NCBI GenBank assembly: GCA_040219355.1 | Contig: JAVJSN010000001.1 | Span: 62,001 to 126,000 of the forward strand | Source: MH13 sp040219355 | GTDB taxonomy: Bacteria; Pseudomonadota; Alphaproteobacteria; Rhizobiales; MH13 | Direction: 5' to 3' | DNA: 64,000 bases | Shown: positions 16,436-25,322 of the stretch, piece after piece | Layout: each line of letters begins with the position of its first letter | How positions within the stretch are numbered: position 1 is the first letter of the stretch | Made by a program: the position numbers and the translations under genes | The notes under the pieces: generated by a model | What the model was told of the DNA's origin: nothing | What the model saw: only the letters and a program-made list of their open reading frames with translations | The model's database searches: none

Positions 16436-18442
16436 ATGAACACGACGCTTTCGCTCAAACACATGATCTTCGCAGGCTTTGGATTGGTCCTGGCCCTCTT
16501 GATCGTTTTGTCCGTGATTTCGCTGCGCGGCACCAGCACGATTGGTCATGATTTCACCGACTATCGCCAGGCGGCTCGCGAAAGCTTGCTGGTCAACGAG
16601 GCGACGCAAGACCTGCTCTCTGTTCGGTTGGGCGTCATGCAATACCGCGTCAACAACAGCCAAGAGTTTGCTGATCAGGTGCGCGAGGGTATCGCTGCGC
16701 TTGGCGTTCTAAAGAACGAGTTGGCCGAGTTCATGGTCGATGAAACCCAAGCGCAACAGATCACCAATCTATCAGGTTTGCTCGATTCCTACGGGACGGG
16801 TTTCGAACAGGTGGTTGTCGCTCAAACGCAACGCAACGATCTTGTGCCCCTGCTCGATGAAAGCGGCCGAGAGGCACGATCGGCCATGAGTGAGCTTATG
16901 AGCGAGGCTAACAATAGTGGCAACGCTGATGCGGCCTACCTTGCCGGCGTTGTCCAACAGCATCTGATGCTCGCGCGGTATTACGGTGAGAAATATCTCC
17001 TTGAAAACCGCCCTTCTGATCAACAGCGCACGTTGGAGGAGCTTGATCTTGCCGCGGCCTCTGCACAATCGCTGGAGCGTTTTGCGCGTGGTTCTTCATT
17101 TGCAGGCCTTTTGGACACGTATCGGGCGCACATCGATGAATTTCAACGTCTGTTCGTCGCCATCACCGACATCATCGTCGTTCGCAACGACATCCTTTCC
17201 AACCAGCTCGACACCATCGGCCCGCAGTTGGCGGAGGGCTACGCGACAGCGCTGCAGACCGTGGTCGACACGCAAAACACCGTTGGGCCCCGTGCCGCTG
17301 CCGAAGTGGCAAGCATCAGCCGAACAACAATGATCATCGCCGTCGTCGCCGTGCTCCTGGGCGCCATTGCAGCATTCTTCATTGGCCGTTCGATCGCACG
17401 CTCCATTGCAAACGTGGTCTCTCAAATGAACGCTCTTGCGCAAGGAGAGTTGGACATCGCCATCGACGGCGAGACCCGCAAAGACGAGCTTGGAGATATG
17501 GCCCGTGCGTTGCTGGTTTTTCAGCAGAACGGACGAGAAAAAGTGCGGCTTGAAGCCAGCCAAGAAGAACAGGCGCGCCTGGCAGAGGAAGAGAAGCGCC
17601 GCACCATGCATGACATGGCCGACGCGTTTGAGGCCAATGTGAATGACGTGGTTGGTGCGGTGTCCAGTGCCGCTGAACAGATGGTCAGCCTCGCGCAGAT
17701 GCTTTCTGAAGCGGCAAGCCGAGCCGGCGAACGCTCAACAGCTGTGGCGGCCGCATCTGAAGAGGCATCCACCAACGTTGAGACAGTGGCAGCAGCATCT
17801 GAAGAGATGACCAACTCCATCGCCGAGGTATCACAGCGGATTGCTGATACCGCCAACATGACCGATGAGGCAGCGCGCGGCGCAGAGCACACAACCGCGA
17901 CGGTGGCCAAACTGTCCACCAGCGCCCAAACCATTGGCGATGTGATTTCGATGATTTCGGATATCGCTGAACAGACCAACCTGTTGGCACTCAACGCCAC
18001 CATTGAGGCCGCGCGTGCCGGTGAAGCTGGCAAGGGCTTTGCGGTTGTCGCCAGCGAGGTTAAGAGCCTGGCCAATCAAACCGCCAAAGCAACAGAAGAG
18101 ATTTCGGCGCAGATCACTGGCATGCAAGACAACACCAACGCCGTGGTGGAATCGATCGACAAGATTGGAACCATGATCCAAGAGCTGAACGGCACCTCAT
18201 CCTCCATCGCTGCGGCGGTTGAAGAACAGCATTCGGCGACCGAGGAGATCGCCCGCAACACACAGCAAGCCGCTGATGGCACGCGCGAGGTTTCCTCCAA
18301 CATCACTGAGGTTTCGACGGCTGTTCAGGAAACCGGCCAGGCCGCAGGTGAAATGCTTGCTGCGTCCTCGCAATTGGCTTCTGAGGCAGAGCGGCTACGC
18401 GATAATGTCGCTGATTTTTTGCGCAACGTGCGCGCGGCCTAA
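16436..18442 (+). CDS. methyl-accepting chemotaxis protein (HBM-type sensor)
   Basis: This is a 668-residue membrane chemoreceptor. The start at 16436 follows AAGGGGA. Residues about 10-32 form TM1. A helical periplasmic domain of about 260 residues follows whose sequence (DYRQAARESLLVNEATQDLL) resembles the HBM bimodular sensor. TM2 lies around 297-320 (IIAVVAVLLGAIAAFF), then HAMP (SIANVVSQMNALAQGELD) and a signalling domain with the conserved tip IAEQTNLLALNATIEAARAG near residue 510. There is no CheR-binding pentapeptide at the C-terminus (FLRNVRAA). No che genes are nearby, so it is an orphan receptor with an unknown ligand. Confidence 0.93.
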   Translation: MNTTLSLKHMIFAGFGLVLALLIVLSVISLRGTSTIGHDFTDYRQAARESLLVNEATQDLLSVRLGVMQYRVNNSQEFADQVREGIAALGVLKNELAEFMVDETQAQQITNLSGLLDSYGTGFEQVVVAQTQRNDLVPLLDESGREARSAMSELMSEANNSGNADAAYLAGVVQQHLMLARYYGEKYLLENRPSDQQRTLEELDLAAASAQSLERFARGSSFAGLLDTYRAHIDEFQRLFVAITDIIVVRNDILSNQLDTIGPQLAEGYATALQTVVDTQNTVGPRAAAEVASISRTTMIIAVVAVLLGAIAAFFIGRSIARSIANVVSQMNALAQGELDIAIDGETRKDELGDMARALLVFQQNGREKVRLEASQEEQARLAEEEKRRTMHDMADAFEANVNDVVGAVSSAAEQMVSLAQMLSEAASRAGERSTAVAAASEEASTNVETVAAASEEMTNSIAEVSQRIADTANMTDEAARGAEHTTATVAKLSTSAQTIGDVISMISDIAEQTNLLALNATIEAARAGEAGKGFAVVASEVKSLANQTAKATEEISAQITGMQDNTNAVVESIDKIGTMIQELNGTSSSIAAAVEEQHSATEEIARNTQQAADGTREVSSNITEVSTAVQETGQAAGEMLAASSQLASEAERLRDNVADFLRNVRAA

Positions 18443-18466
18443 GCGCCACACGAATGCCAAACACGA

Positions 18467-18497
18467 CGCCGTCGCGCCCACGGAGCGGCGGTTTTTT
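18467..18497 (+). terminator. probable terminator after the chemoreceptor gene
   Basis: CGCCG and CGGCG, with an inner CCGT/ACGG pairing, are followed by GTTTTTT, about 25 nt after the stop. Confidence 0.6.
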
Positions 18498-18591
18498 GTT
18501 GGCCCAAATCCGCTTGCGCTGACCGGGGCGTTTGCCTATAAGGCGCTTCGTGATGCTGATGACTGGCGCCCGCGCCTCGCCAGCACCACGC

Positions 18592-18667
18592 GCCCAGGTA
18601 GCTCAGTTGGTAGAGCACGCGATTGAAAATCGCGGTGTCGGTGGTTCGAACCCGCCCCTGGGCACCA
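18592..18667 (+). tRNA. tRNA-Phe (GAA)
   Basis: The cloverleaf is clear: acceptor GCCCAGG/CCTGGGC, D-arm AGCTCAGTTGGTAGAGC, anticodon loop TTGAAAA with anticodon GAA, T-loop GGTTCGAACC, and an encoded CCA. Confidence 0.97.
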
Positions 18668-18935
18668 TGTGTCCCCGCTCCGCGCCGTTGGAGCGACCGC
18701 GCCATTCCCTGTTCCGATTCTTCCTTTGGTTGTGCCTGAAGCACAGAGCCAACAGATATGGCACGACCACTCGTTGCAGCAGCTCCGTGCCGTTGGCACG
18801 ACCGTCAGGTCATTGACAAAAAGCAACAGCATTTCGCCTCCAGATTGCATAAGAGGACACTCATGGATTGCCGTACCCTCCATTTGAAAGCGAACATCGC
18901 TTGGGTGCGGCCATTGCCGGGGCAAGAGGCGCATA

Positions 18936-20069
18936 ATGACGTGGCTTCGCTACTATTACCAACCATCCATTCAAGCTGTGGCTATTGCTGCTCTGTGTTT
19001 TGGCGGCTTGGCGCTGTGGATCATTCCAACCGTTGTCTTTCTGATAAACGGCATCGCCGATGAGGTTGCGCCAGACTTTGTCGGCGTTGAGCAAGACATG
19101 CCGTTCGAAGATGGCCCGCTTTTTTTCTCATCAGCATTGATGCTTGTCGTGATCACGCTTTGGGTTGCCATGGTGGCCATGAGCCTTGGGGCCACGCCTG
19201 CTCAGGCCCACCTGCTTTCTTCTTTCGTTGAGCCACAACCGCTTTGGGTGCTGGTTGGTGGCGTTATTGGTGTTGGCATGTTGATTGCTGCTGTGGCCAA
19301 CGTGGCGCACGAATTTTGCCATCGGCTCCACAGTCCAGTTCAGCGCTTTCTCGGACAGGTTCTGTTGGCTCTGGCGCTGCATCCCAGCCTGCCGATCGAG
19401 CATGTTTTTGGCCATCATCGCAATGTTGGAACACGCGACGACCCGGCGACAGCGCAACGCAGCGAAGGGTTTTGGCGGTATTTTCTGCGTTCGGCTTGCG
19501 GCACCTTTGTCAACGCACACCGCTTTGAGAAACGGCGGCTGCGCGACCGTCGCCTGGCGGCTCGCCTTGCCTACAACCGGACGTATCAGGGCTATGGGGT
19601 GCTGGCTGCCTGGTGGCTTAGTGCACTTGCCTTGGGCGGGATTCCCGGACTGCTTGGCTTTGTTCTGGTCGGTTTGGTTGGCATGGTGAATGTCGAGCTT
19701 TTTCAGTACATCAGCCACTATGGGCTGGTCCGCGTGCCCGGCACACCGGTGCGTGCTGATCATTCCTGGGAGTGGTCGCGCGTTGCCACATCCAGTTTCA
19801 TGCTGAACCTATCGCGACATGGTGCCCACCATCTCAATGGCACCAAGAGTTATTGGCAGCTGAATTTCTCCGTGCAGTCGCCAACCTATCCGCTGGGACC
19901 GAACCTGATGGCGTTTGCAGCTCTTTTTCCACCAGTATTTCACCAAATTGCCAAACCAGCTTTGGCCGATTGGGATCGCCGATTTGCAACTGCGGCTGAG
20001 AAGGCCTACGCGGCTGAAACTTCCCAACTGTCTGCACGCCATCGACGCCACGTCGAAAGCCAAACGTAA
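18936..20069 (+). CDS. AlkB-type membrane fatty-acid/alkane hydroxylase family protein
   Basis: This is a di-iron integral-membrane oxygenase of the alkane monooxygenase family. Several hydrophobic helices surround the histidine motifs HEFCH (residue 125), EHVFGHHRNVGTRDDP (155), QYISHYGL (257) and LSRHGAHH (292). These correspond to the HExxH, EHxxGHH, NYxEHYGL and LQRHxDHH boxes of AlkB, with small deviations. It would hydroxylate a hydrophobic chain such as an alkane, fatty acid or terpenoid; the substrate is unknown. The length is 377 residues. No rubredoxin gene is adjacent. The RND-type exporter gene starts 25 nt downstream. Confidence 0.82.
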   Translation: MTWLRYYYQPSIQAVAIAALCFGGLALWIIPTVVFLINGIADEVAPDFVGVEQDMPFEDGPLFFSSALMLVVITLWVAMVAMSLGATPAQAHLLSSFVEPQPLWVLVGGVIGVGMLIAAVANVAHEFCHRLHSPVQRFLGQVLLALALHPSLPIEHVFGHHRNVGTRDDPATAQRSEGFWRYFLRSACGTFVNAHRFEKRRLRDRRLAARLAYNRTYQGYGVLAAWWLSALALGGIPGLLGFVLVGLVGMVNVELFQYISHYGLVRVPGTPVRADHSWEWSRVATSSFMLNLSRHGAHHLNGTKSYWQLNFSVQSPTYPLGPNLMAFAALFPPVFHQIAKPALADWDRRFATAAEKAYAAETSQLSARHRRHVESQT

Positions 20070-20094
20070 CCGCCGCTTCCGTGGGGTCTTTTTG

Positions 20095-22359
20095 ATGCAA
20101 TTTTTGCCGCTTTTTGCGCTTAAGCGCCCGTTTGTGGCGGCGTTGTGTGCGGCCCTCTTGTCGTTGCTTGCGGCCGCAGGATTGATGCGGCTCGGTTTCG
20201 ACGATGGCATGGAAAGTGCCTTCGCTGGGCAGACACAGATATACCAGAACTATGTTGTCAATCGCGATCGATTCACGCCAGCAGAGGGCGATATTGCGGT
20301 CATTTTTGACTCCGAACGCCCTCTTTCCGGTGCGCAATTGCAGAACGTGCGCAATTTTGCGCTTGAGGCGGCGTTTGCACCGCACGTTGATTCAACGTTC
20401 TCCTTGTTTGCTCTGCGCACGCCACCATCGGACGGGTCTGCGTCACAACCGTTCTTACCGCTTGACCTTGGTGCCGTAGAGGATGTCAGCTCCTTGCTGG
20501 AAACAGCGCGGGGCCATCCACTTGGCGGTGATCGCTTGGTGTCAACCGATCACCGCCAAATGTTGGTTCTGGTGACCTTGCGGCCCCAGGAATCCAACCT
20601 TGAAGCCGCCCGAGAAGCGATTGCCACACTTGAAAGCCTGGTCACTGAAACACGCGCGTTGGACCCAACGCTATCGGCAACGCTGACCGGCATGGTGCCG
20701 ATCCGGCAAGTCGTGATCGACGGACTACTGCGCGACCTTCTGATGCTCAACGCCATCGGCATCGGCATTGGATCGCTCATTTGCGTGGTGGCACTGCGCT
20801 CGGTGATCCTCGCGCTCCTAACCGGGGTTCCAGCTTCGCTGGCCTTGTTGTGGGTTCTTGGGACAATGGGGTGGCTTGGATTAGAAATCAACACGGTCAC
20901 CAACGCCATTCCAGTCCTGATCTTGGTGCTGGCACTTTGCGACAGTTTGCACCTTACCTACGAGGTCCGCCGCCAAGCGCCACATCATGAGGAACTGGTG
21001 GATGCTGTCAGAGAAGCAGTTCTTCGGGTTGCACCAGCCTGCGCACTGACCTCTTTCACGACAGCCATTGCGTTCGCCGCATTGCTGATTTCACCATCTG
21101 AACTGGTGCGTAGCCTTGGCTGGTCTGGTGTTTTGGCCACACTGATCTCACTGGTAGCCGTGCTTCTGACGCACCCGTTGGTGTTCTTGGCTGCAAGCCG
21201 CACGCCGGTTCTGCGTGACGCTCTGACGACCTTGATGTTGCGCGCGCCAGCGCGGTCGTTTGCCGCCTTGCAAGGCCATTGGCTTTGGCGCTTTGCCGTT
21301 GGCCACGCGCGCGCTGTGGCTGGGCTATCGTTGTTGGTTCTGGTGGTCGCACTGGGTCTTTTCAGCCAGGCCCGGCCAGAGTATTCGTTCCTTGAAAATA
21401 TTTCACCGCGCAATGAAGCCTTGCAAGCACTGCACCAGGTTGACGTCAACATGACACCGACCGCTGCCATCGACATTCCTCTGCGGCTGGACGATGCAGG
21501 CGGTCTGGCTCAAATCTCTGTGGTTGAAGCAGCAGCCCGAAGCGCCTTGCCCGAAGCCAAGGTTACTTCGCTTCTTGATCTGGCGGCATGGGCCAACTTG
21601 CCCCGGCAAACAGCAAGCTTAGAAACGCTTGCGCCAATCCTTGATCGCCTGAGCGACACCCAGCGCCTGCGCTATGTTTCGCAGGACCGGGCCTGGACCT
21701 TGGTGCGCCTCTATGTGCCCGACCGAGGTGCCCAAGTTACACAGACGATGCTTGATGACTTGCAGCAGACTTTCAACGAAGTCGAATTTTCGCCCAACGC
21801 TTTGGAGCAGCCAACGGGCCTGCTCGCTATGTCATCGACGTCAAGTCTTGCGATGATCGGGCATCTCAACATCAGCTTCACCGTTGCCGTGTTGGCGGCT
21901 GGGTTGTTCATAGCAATATGGTTTCGCAATCCCTGGTATGGTCTGGTGGCGTTGGTGCCGAACGTTTTGCCGATTGTTTGTGTGGGTGCTTGGCTGTATC
22001 TGAGCGGCAATGGCCTGCAGTTCTCAAGCGCCATTGCGCTGACGATTGCCTTTGGAATCGCGGTCGATGACACTGTGCACGTCTTGAACCGGCTGAGCTT
22101 AACCGCACCGCGCGAAAGGCCCTTCGATCTGCGAAGTGTGCGCCAGGTTTTTCATGACCTTGCACCCGTGCTGGTGACGACAACGGTGGTATTAGCATTC
22201 GGAATGCTGGGAAGCCAATTCAGCGCTGTGCCTACAATCGCATATTTCGGTATTTTGTGCATTGCCGTATTTGCCTTGGCCCTAATTGCGGTGTTGGTTG
22301 TGTTGCCGGCAGTGATGCTATCACCCCGCCCGTCCAAAGTGCTTCAAGAGATCGTGTGA
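20095..22359 (+). CDS. RND-superfamily exporter (MMPL/hopanoid-exporter-like)
   Basis: The 754-residue protein has two similar halves, each with one N-terminal helix, a large periplasmic loop and five more helices, the plan of MMPL/RND proteins (for example helices at IGIGSLICVVALRSVILALL and VLILVLALCDSLHLTYEV in half one; FSSAIALTIAFGIAVDDTVHV in half two). The Asp residues in CDSLH and VDDTVH are in the place of proton-relay residues. The start at 20095 (MQFLPLFALKRPF) begins directly at the first helix; upstream in-frame sequence overlaps the AlkB-like gene and is not needed. Such proteins move lipids or hydrophobic products, which fits an upstream hydroxylase. Confidence 0.85.
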   Translation: MQFLPLFALKRPFVAALCAALLSLLAAAGLMRLGFDDGMESAFAGQTQIYQNYVVNRDRFTPAEGDIAVIFDSERPLSGAQLQNVRNFALEAAFAPHVDSTFSLFALRTPPSDGSASQPFLPLDLGAVEDVSSLLETARGHPLGGDRLVSTDHRQMLVLVTLRPQESNLEAAREAIATLESLVTETRALDPTLSATLTGMVPIRQVVIDGLLRDLLMLNAIGIGIGSLICVVALRSVILALLTGVPASLALLWVLGTMGWLGLEINTVTNAIPVLILVLALCDSLHLTYEVRRQAPHHEELVDAVREAVLRVAPACALTSFTTAIAFAALLISPSELVRSLGWSGVLATLISLVAVLLTHPLVFLAASRTPVLRDALTTLMLRAPARSFAALQGHWLWRFAVGHARAVAGLSLLVLVVALGLFSQARPEYSFLENISPRNEALQALHQVDVNMTPTAAIDIPLRLDDAGGLAQISVVEAAARSALPEAKVTSLLDLAAWANLPRQTASLETLAPILDRLSDTQRLRYVSQDRAWTLVRLYVPDRGAQVTQTMLDDLQQTFNEVEFSPNALEQPTGLLAMSSTSSLAMIGHLNISFTVAVLAAGLFIAIWFRNPWYGLVALVPNVLPIVCVGAWLYLSGNGLQFSSAIALTIAFGIAVDDTVHVLNRLSLTAPRERPFDLRSVRQVFHDLAPVLVTTTVVLAFGMLGSQFSAVPTIAYFGILCIAVFALALIAVLVVLPAVMLSPRPSKVLQEIV

Positions 22360-22883
22360 TGCCTCAGTCTTTTCTACCTGGCTTCATCCTTTTTGCACTG
22401 CTGGCTGCGCCACAACCCCTGGCGCATAGCCAAGACACTTATGCCTGGCAAGATCTGGCTGGCACCTGGCGCGGCGAGGGTTTGCTTCGCGCCGCGCCAG
22501 AGGCGGACCTGGAGCAGGGCGTGTGCCGCTTCGACATCGAAGCCAGCAGTGACAACACCCTTACCCTTTCAGGGCGATGTGCCACCGCAGCACAAACCGG
22601 TCAGGTGTCCACACAGATCAATCGCAGCGACAACGGCACGATCACTGGCAGCGCAACATCGCCTTTGGTAGCCGCCCCGGTTGCCCTTTCCGGGACGCAA
22701 TCAGGCGGCACGCTTGCCTTGTCCTCGACTGCGCCGGTTGAGATGGAAGGTCAGTCCTACACGGTGTCTTCGCAGATTGATGGCTGGTTGGGCGACGGCG
22801 TTTTCACGCTTATCCAACGATTGGCACAACCTGACACCGCGCCAGTGGTGGTGATGCAAATGCGGTTCACCCGATCACCCTGA
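22359..22883 (+). CDS. hypothetical exported protein coupled to the RND exporter
   Basis: The ATG at 22359 overlaps the exporter stop (TGATG), so translation is probably coupled. The 174-residue product has a signal peptide (PQSFLPGFILFALLAAPQPLAHS) and a beta-rich mature part with WQDLAGTWRGEG, one disulphide candidate pair (GVCRFD and GRCATA), and an ending VVVMQMRFTRS. It resembles small periplasmic lipocalin-like or beta-sandwich proteins, but I do not recognise a family. The coupling suggests it helps the exporter, perhaps as a periplasmic partner. Confidence 0.65.
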   Translation: MPQSFLPGFILFALLAAPQPLAHSQDTYAWQDLAGTWRGEGLLRAAPEADLEQGVCRFDIEASSDNTLTLSGRCATAAQTGQVSTQINRSDNGTITGSATSPLVAAPVALSGTQSGGTLALSSTAPVEMEGQSYTVSSQIDGWLGDGVFTLIQRLAQPDTAPVVVMQMRFTRSP

Positions 22884-22962
22884 AGCCTTGAACCCGCCCA
22901 TCACATCGCCATATCGCCGGTAGGATATTTTTCCCTGTTAACCGCCGATGAGGACGACCAAT

Positions 22963-23760
22963 ATGCGCGATGCTAAAGCCCTTCTTGACCAATTTCTTGG
23001 CCAGGTAGACCTGTCCAGTTTGACCGGCCAGCAAGGGGCGGCACAAACGCAATCTGGTCGTGACGCTCAGCAAAGCGGCGCGGCAGGTGGGTTGAACCTA
23101 GACAGTTTGCTGTCAGGTCGCGGCGGTCTGGCAACCGGTGCGGTTGCCGGTGGTTTGGTCGGTCTGTTGCTGGGCGGCAAGAAGCCGAAAAAGATTGCAA
23201 AATCTGCGCTCAAAGTTGGTGGCGCAGCGCTTGTTGGTGGCCTCGCCTATAAGGCCTGGAAAGACTATCAAGCTGGTCAAGCACCAGGCGCGACACCGCC
23301 GTCCAATCCGCCTGCAGCCGCTGGTGGTGGATCAGCCGCGCCGCTTCCCATTGAAGATGCATCTGGCACCGGATTTTTGCCGGACGATGCTGATGCTCAG
23401 GAAAAACTCAGCCGATCGCTGATTGCCGCCATGATCGGCGCCGCCAAAGCCGATGGTCATGTGACGGATGAAGAGCGTGCCCGCATTGGCGGCGCGTTGG
23501 ATAAACTCACCATCGAAGGCGACCAACGCACGTTCATCCAGGAGGAGCTGGCGAAGCCACTGGACGTGGGAGCCATAGCAAGCATGGCCTCCAGCGAGGA
23601 GCACAAAGTTGAAATTTACGCCGCCTCGCTGATTGCAGTCGATCCCGAAGGACCAGCCGAAAAAGGCTATCTGGCTATGCTCGCCGCTCGCCTTGGCCTG
23701 GATCCAAAACTGGTTGAGCATTTGCACGCCAACGCCGACAAGTTGCTTGTAGACGCTTAG
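22963..23760 (+). CDS. DUF533 family membrane-associated protein (TerB-like C-terminus)
   Basis: The 265-residue protein shows a Gly/Gln-rich N-terminal half. The DUF533 core follows: LVGLLLGGKKPKKIAKSALKVGGAALVGGLAYKAWKDYQ, around residues 65-105. A Pro-rich linker then leads to a helical TerB-like domain with LIAAMIGAAKADGHVTDEERARI near residue 150. DUF533 proteins are inner-membrane associated; their function is unknown. The ATG at 22963 has GAGGA 9 nt upstream; the ATG at 22948 would place that site inside the gene. Confidence 0.85.
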   Translation: MRDAKALLDQFLGQVDLSSLTGQQGAAQTQSGRDAQQSGAAGGLNLDSLLSGRGGLATGAVAGGLVGLLLGGKKPKKIAKSALKVGGAALVGGLAYKAWKDYQAGQAPGATPPSNPPAAAGGGSAAPLPIEDASGTGFLPDDADAQEKLSRSLIAAMIGAAKADGHVTDEERARIGGALDKLTIEGDQRTFIQEELAKPLDVGAIASMASSEEHKVEIYAASLIAVDPEGPAEKGYLAMLAARLGLDPKLVEHLHANADKLLVDA

Positions 23761-23787
23761 TTTAGTCTTAGCCTCTGCTCTTAAATT

Positions 23788-23851
23788 GGCCTTGCAAGGC
23801 TCTCGCGACCATGAAAACAACGGCGTGTTGAACTGCTTGCAAGGCCTTTTT
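23788..23851 (+). promoter_or_regulatory. paired TTGCAAGGC palindromes forming a terminator-like stem before DUF2165
   Basis: GGCCTTGCAAG at 23788-23798 and CTTGCAAGGCC at 23836-23846 are perfect complements and are followed by TTTTT and, one base later, the ATG of the DUF2165 gene. Each arm is itself nearly palindromic. The only Shine-Dalgarno-like AAGG for that gene lies in the second arm. A six-codon frame (M-K-T-T-A-C-stop) starts at 23811 between the arms. It could be the DUF533 terminator, an operator pair or an attenuator. Confidence 0.6.
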
Positions 23852-23852
23852 C

Positions 23853-24335
23853 ATGGAACTTCTTACCCTCGTTTCCCAAACCGTTCTGGTCGGCCTTTTG
23901 GCCGGTTGGCTTGTCATCGGCGCGTATGAAAACATCCGGGCGCCGGAGGTGAATTTGGCGCTGGTGCGTGATGTGTTTTCGATGGACGCCATCGCTGACG
24001 AGATGCCGGGCGTCTATGAGATGGTGAAGCGCAATCGTGTGACATCGGAAGCTTTGCAGAACGGCCTGTTCCGGCTGGTCGTAGCGTTTGAAACGCTGGT
24101 CGCTACCGGGCTGGTGCTTGGCACGGCGATGCTGGGTCTTTCCATCTTTGGCGCAGTGGACACAGGCTACGCGCAGCTGTTTGCCGGCTGGGCGGTGCTG
24201 GGTTTCATTGTGATTTGGGGCCTGTTTTTGGTGGGCGGCAACTGGTTTCACTATTGGGTCTCCCATAAAAGCACCCAACACACACACTATTTCATGACGG
24301 TTTGGGGTATTCTGACCTTAGGGTGGTTGGTGTGA
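23853..24335 (+). CDS. DUF2165 family small integral membrane protein
   Basis: The 160-residue protein has four predicted membrane helices (SQTVLVGLLAGWLVIGAYENI, FRLVVAFETLVATGLVLG, AQLFAGWAVLGFIVIWGLFLVGGNWF and a last helix ending TLGWLV), with the family hallmark GGNWFHYW...NH-type motif seen here as GGNWFHYWVSHKSTQHTHYF. DUF2165 proteins are of unknown function. The start codon directly follows a terminator-like hairpin, and the ribosome-binding site is in its stem, so expression may be conditional. An FG-GAP-like gene follows after 14 nt. Confidence 0.82.
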   Translation: MELLTLVSQTVLVGLLAGWLVIGAYENIRAPEVNLALVRDVFSMDAIADEMPGVYEMVKRNRVTSEALQNGLFRLVVAFETLVATGLVLGTAMLGLSIFGAVDTGYAQLFAGWAVLGFIVIWGLFLVGGNWFHYWVSHKSTQHTHYFMTVWGILTLGWLV

Positions 24336-24349
24336 AAGGGATGGTTGAT

Positions 24350-25234
24350 ATGAGAGCCTGTCTTGCGTTTCTTGCCTGTCTGATCGCCGTTCCCGCCTCT
24401 GCGCAGGAATGGCAGGTACGCTCCCTTGGTGAGGTCTCACCCTCTTTGTTTGCCGAGCGCTGCCAGCGGGCACCTGAGGGCTTGCCCGATGGATGCGTGG
24501 CGTCTGGCTCGGGTGACATTCGTGCCGCCTGGTACACACAACCCACCGACCGCTACGCCCACGCCATATTGGGCGATGGCATCGAAGGCGGCGCGCTGCG
24601 TGTGCGATTGGCGAGCGGGACGCAGACCGAATTCGTGCTGTCCGACAGCCTTGTTTTCGAAGACCGTACACCTCGCCTGGTTGACCTGGACGGCGATGGC
24701 CGCACCGAAATCATTACCATCCGCTCCTCCAACCGCTCCGGCGGCTCAGTGGCTGTCTATGGCGTGCGCGGCGAAGCGATTGTCGAGCTTGGCGCCACGC
24801 CGTTCATCGGGCGTTCCAATCGTTGGCTGAACATTGCTGGCATCGCTGATTTTCTCGGTCGCGGCGACTTGCAGGTGGCCTTTGTCGAAACGCCCCATAT
24901 TGGCGGCACATTGAAGCTTGCGACGTTTGACAGCGGCGGCATGCGCGTCGTGGCGCGACAGAGTGGCTTTTCCAATCACGAGATCCGTTCACGCGAGCAG
25001 CGGCTCTCGGCGGTGACCGACATTGATGGTGACGGCGTGGTGGATCTTGCCCTGCCAAACGCACGCCGGACCAGTCTGGAATTGGTCCGCTTTACCGGTG
25101 GGCGCATCCACACCCTTGCCTCAGTGCCCCTGCCTTCTTCGGTACGCCAGGCTGTGCTTAGCGAAGGCCAGGGGGCAAGTGCACGTTTTGTGACCGGACT
25201 TGCCAATGGAAACATCGTGTCTGTTCAACGCTGA
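24350..25234 (+). CDS. exported FG-GAP/VCBS-like repeat protein
   Basis: From the ATG at 24350 (AAGGGA upstream) the 294-residue product has a signal peptide (RACLAFLACLIAVPASA). The mature part looks like a beta-propeller with integrin-like calcium motifs, DLDGDGRTEI near residue 110 and DIDGDGVVDLALPNARR near 225. A cysteine pair near the N-terminus (AERCQRA and PDGCVAS) may be disulphide-bonded. It is probably periplasmic or surface-exposed with an unknown ligand. ATG 24341 is an alternative start. Confidence 0.75.
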   Translation: MRACLAFLACLIAVPASAQEWQVRSLGEVSPSLFAERCQRAPEGLPDGCVASGSGDIRAAWYTQPTDRYAHAILGDGIEGGALRVRLASGTQTEFVLSDSLVFEDRTPRLVDLDGDGRTEIITIRSSNRSGGSVAVYGVRGEAIVELGATPFIGRSNRWLNIAGIADFLGRGDLQVAFVETPHIGGTLKLATFDSGGMRVVARQSGFSNHEIRSREQRLSAVTDIDGDGVVDLALPNARRTSLELVRFTGGRIHTLASVPLPSSVRQAVLSEGQGASARFVTGLANGNIVSVQR

Positions 25235-25322
25235 AACGTCTTCACAGCGCACGCGGCGACGTGTACCAAATGGTCAAAAATTGCGACGAGTGTCGCCGAA
25301 TAGAACTCCGGGGAGAGGCATC

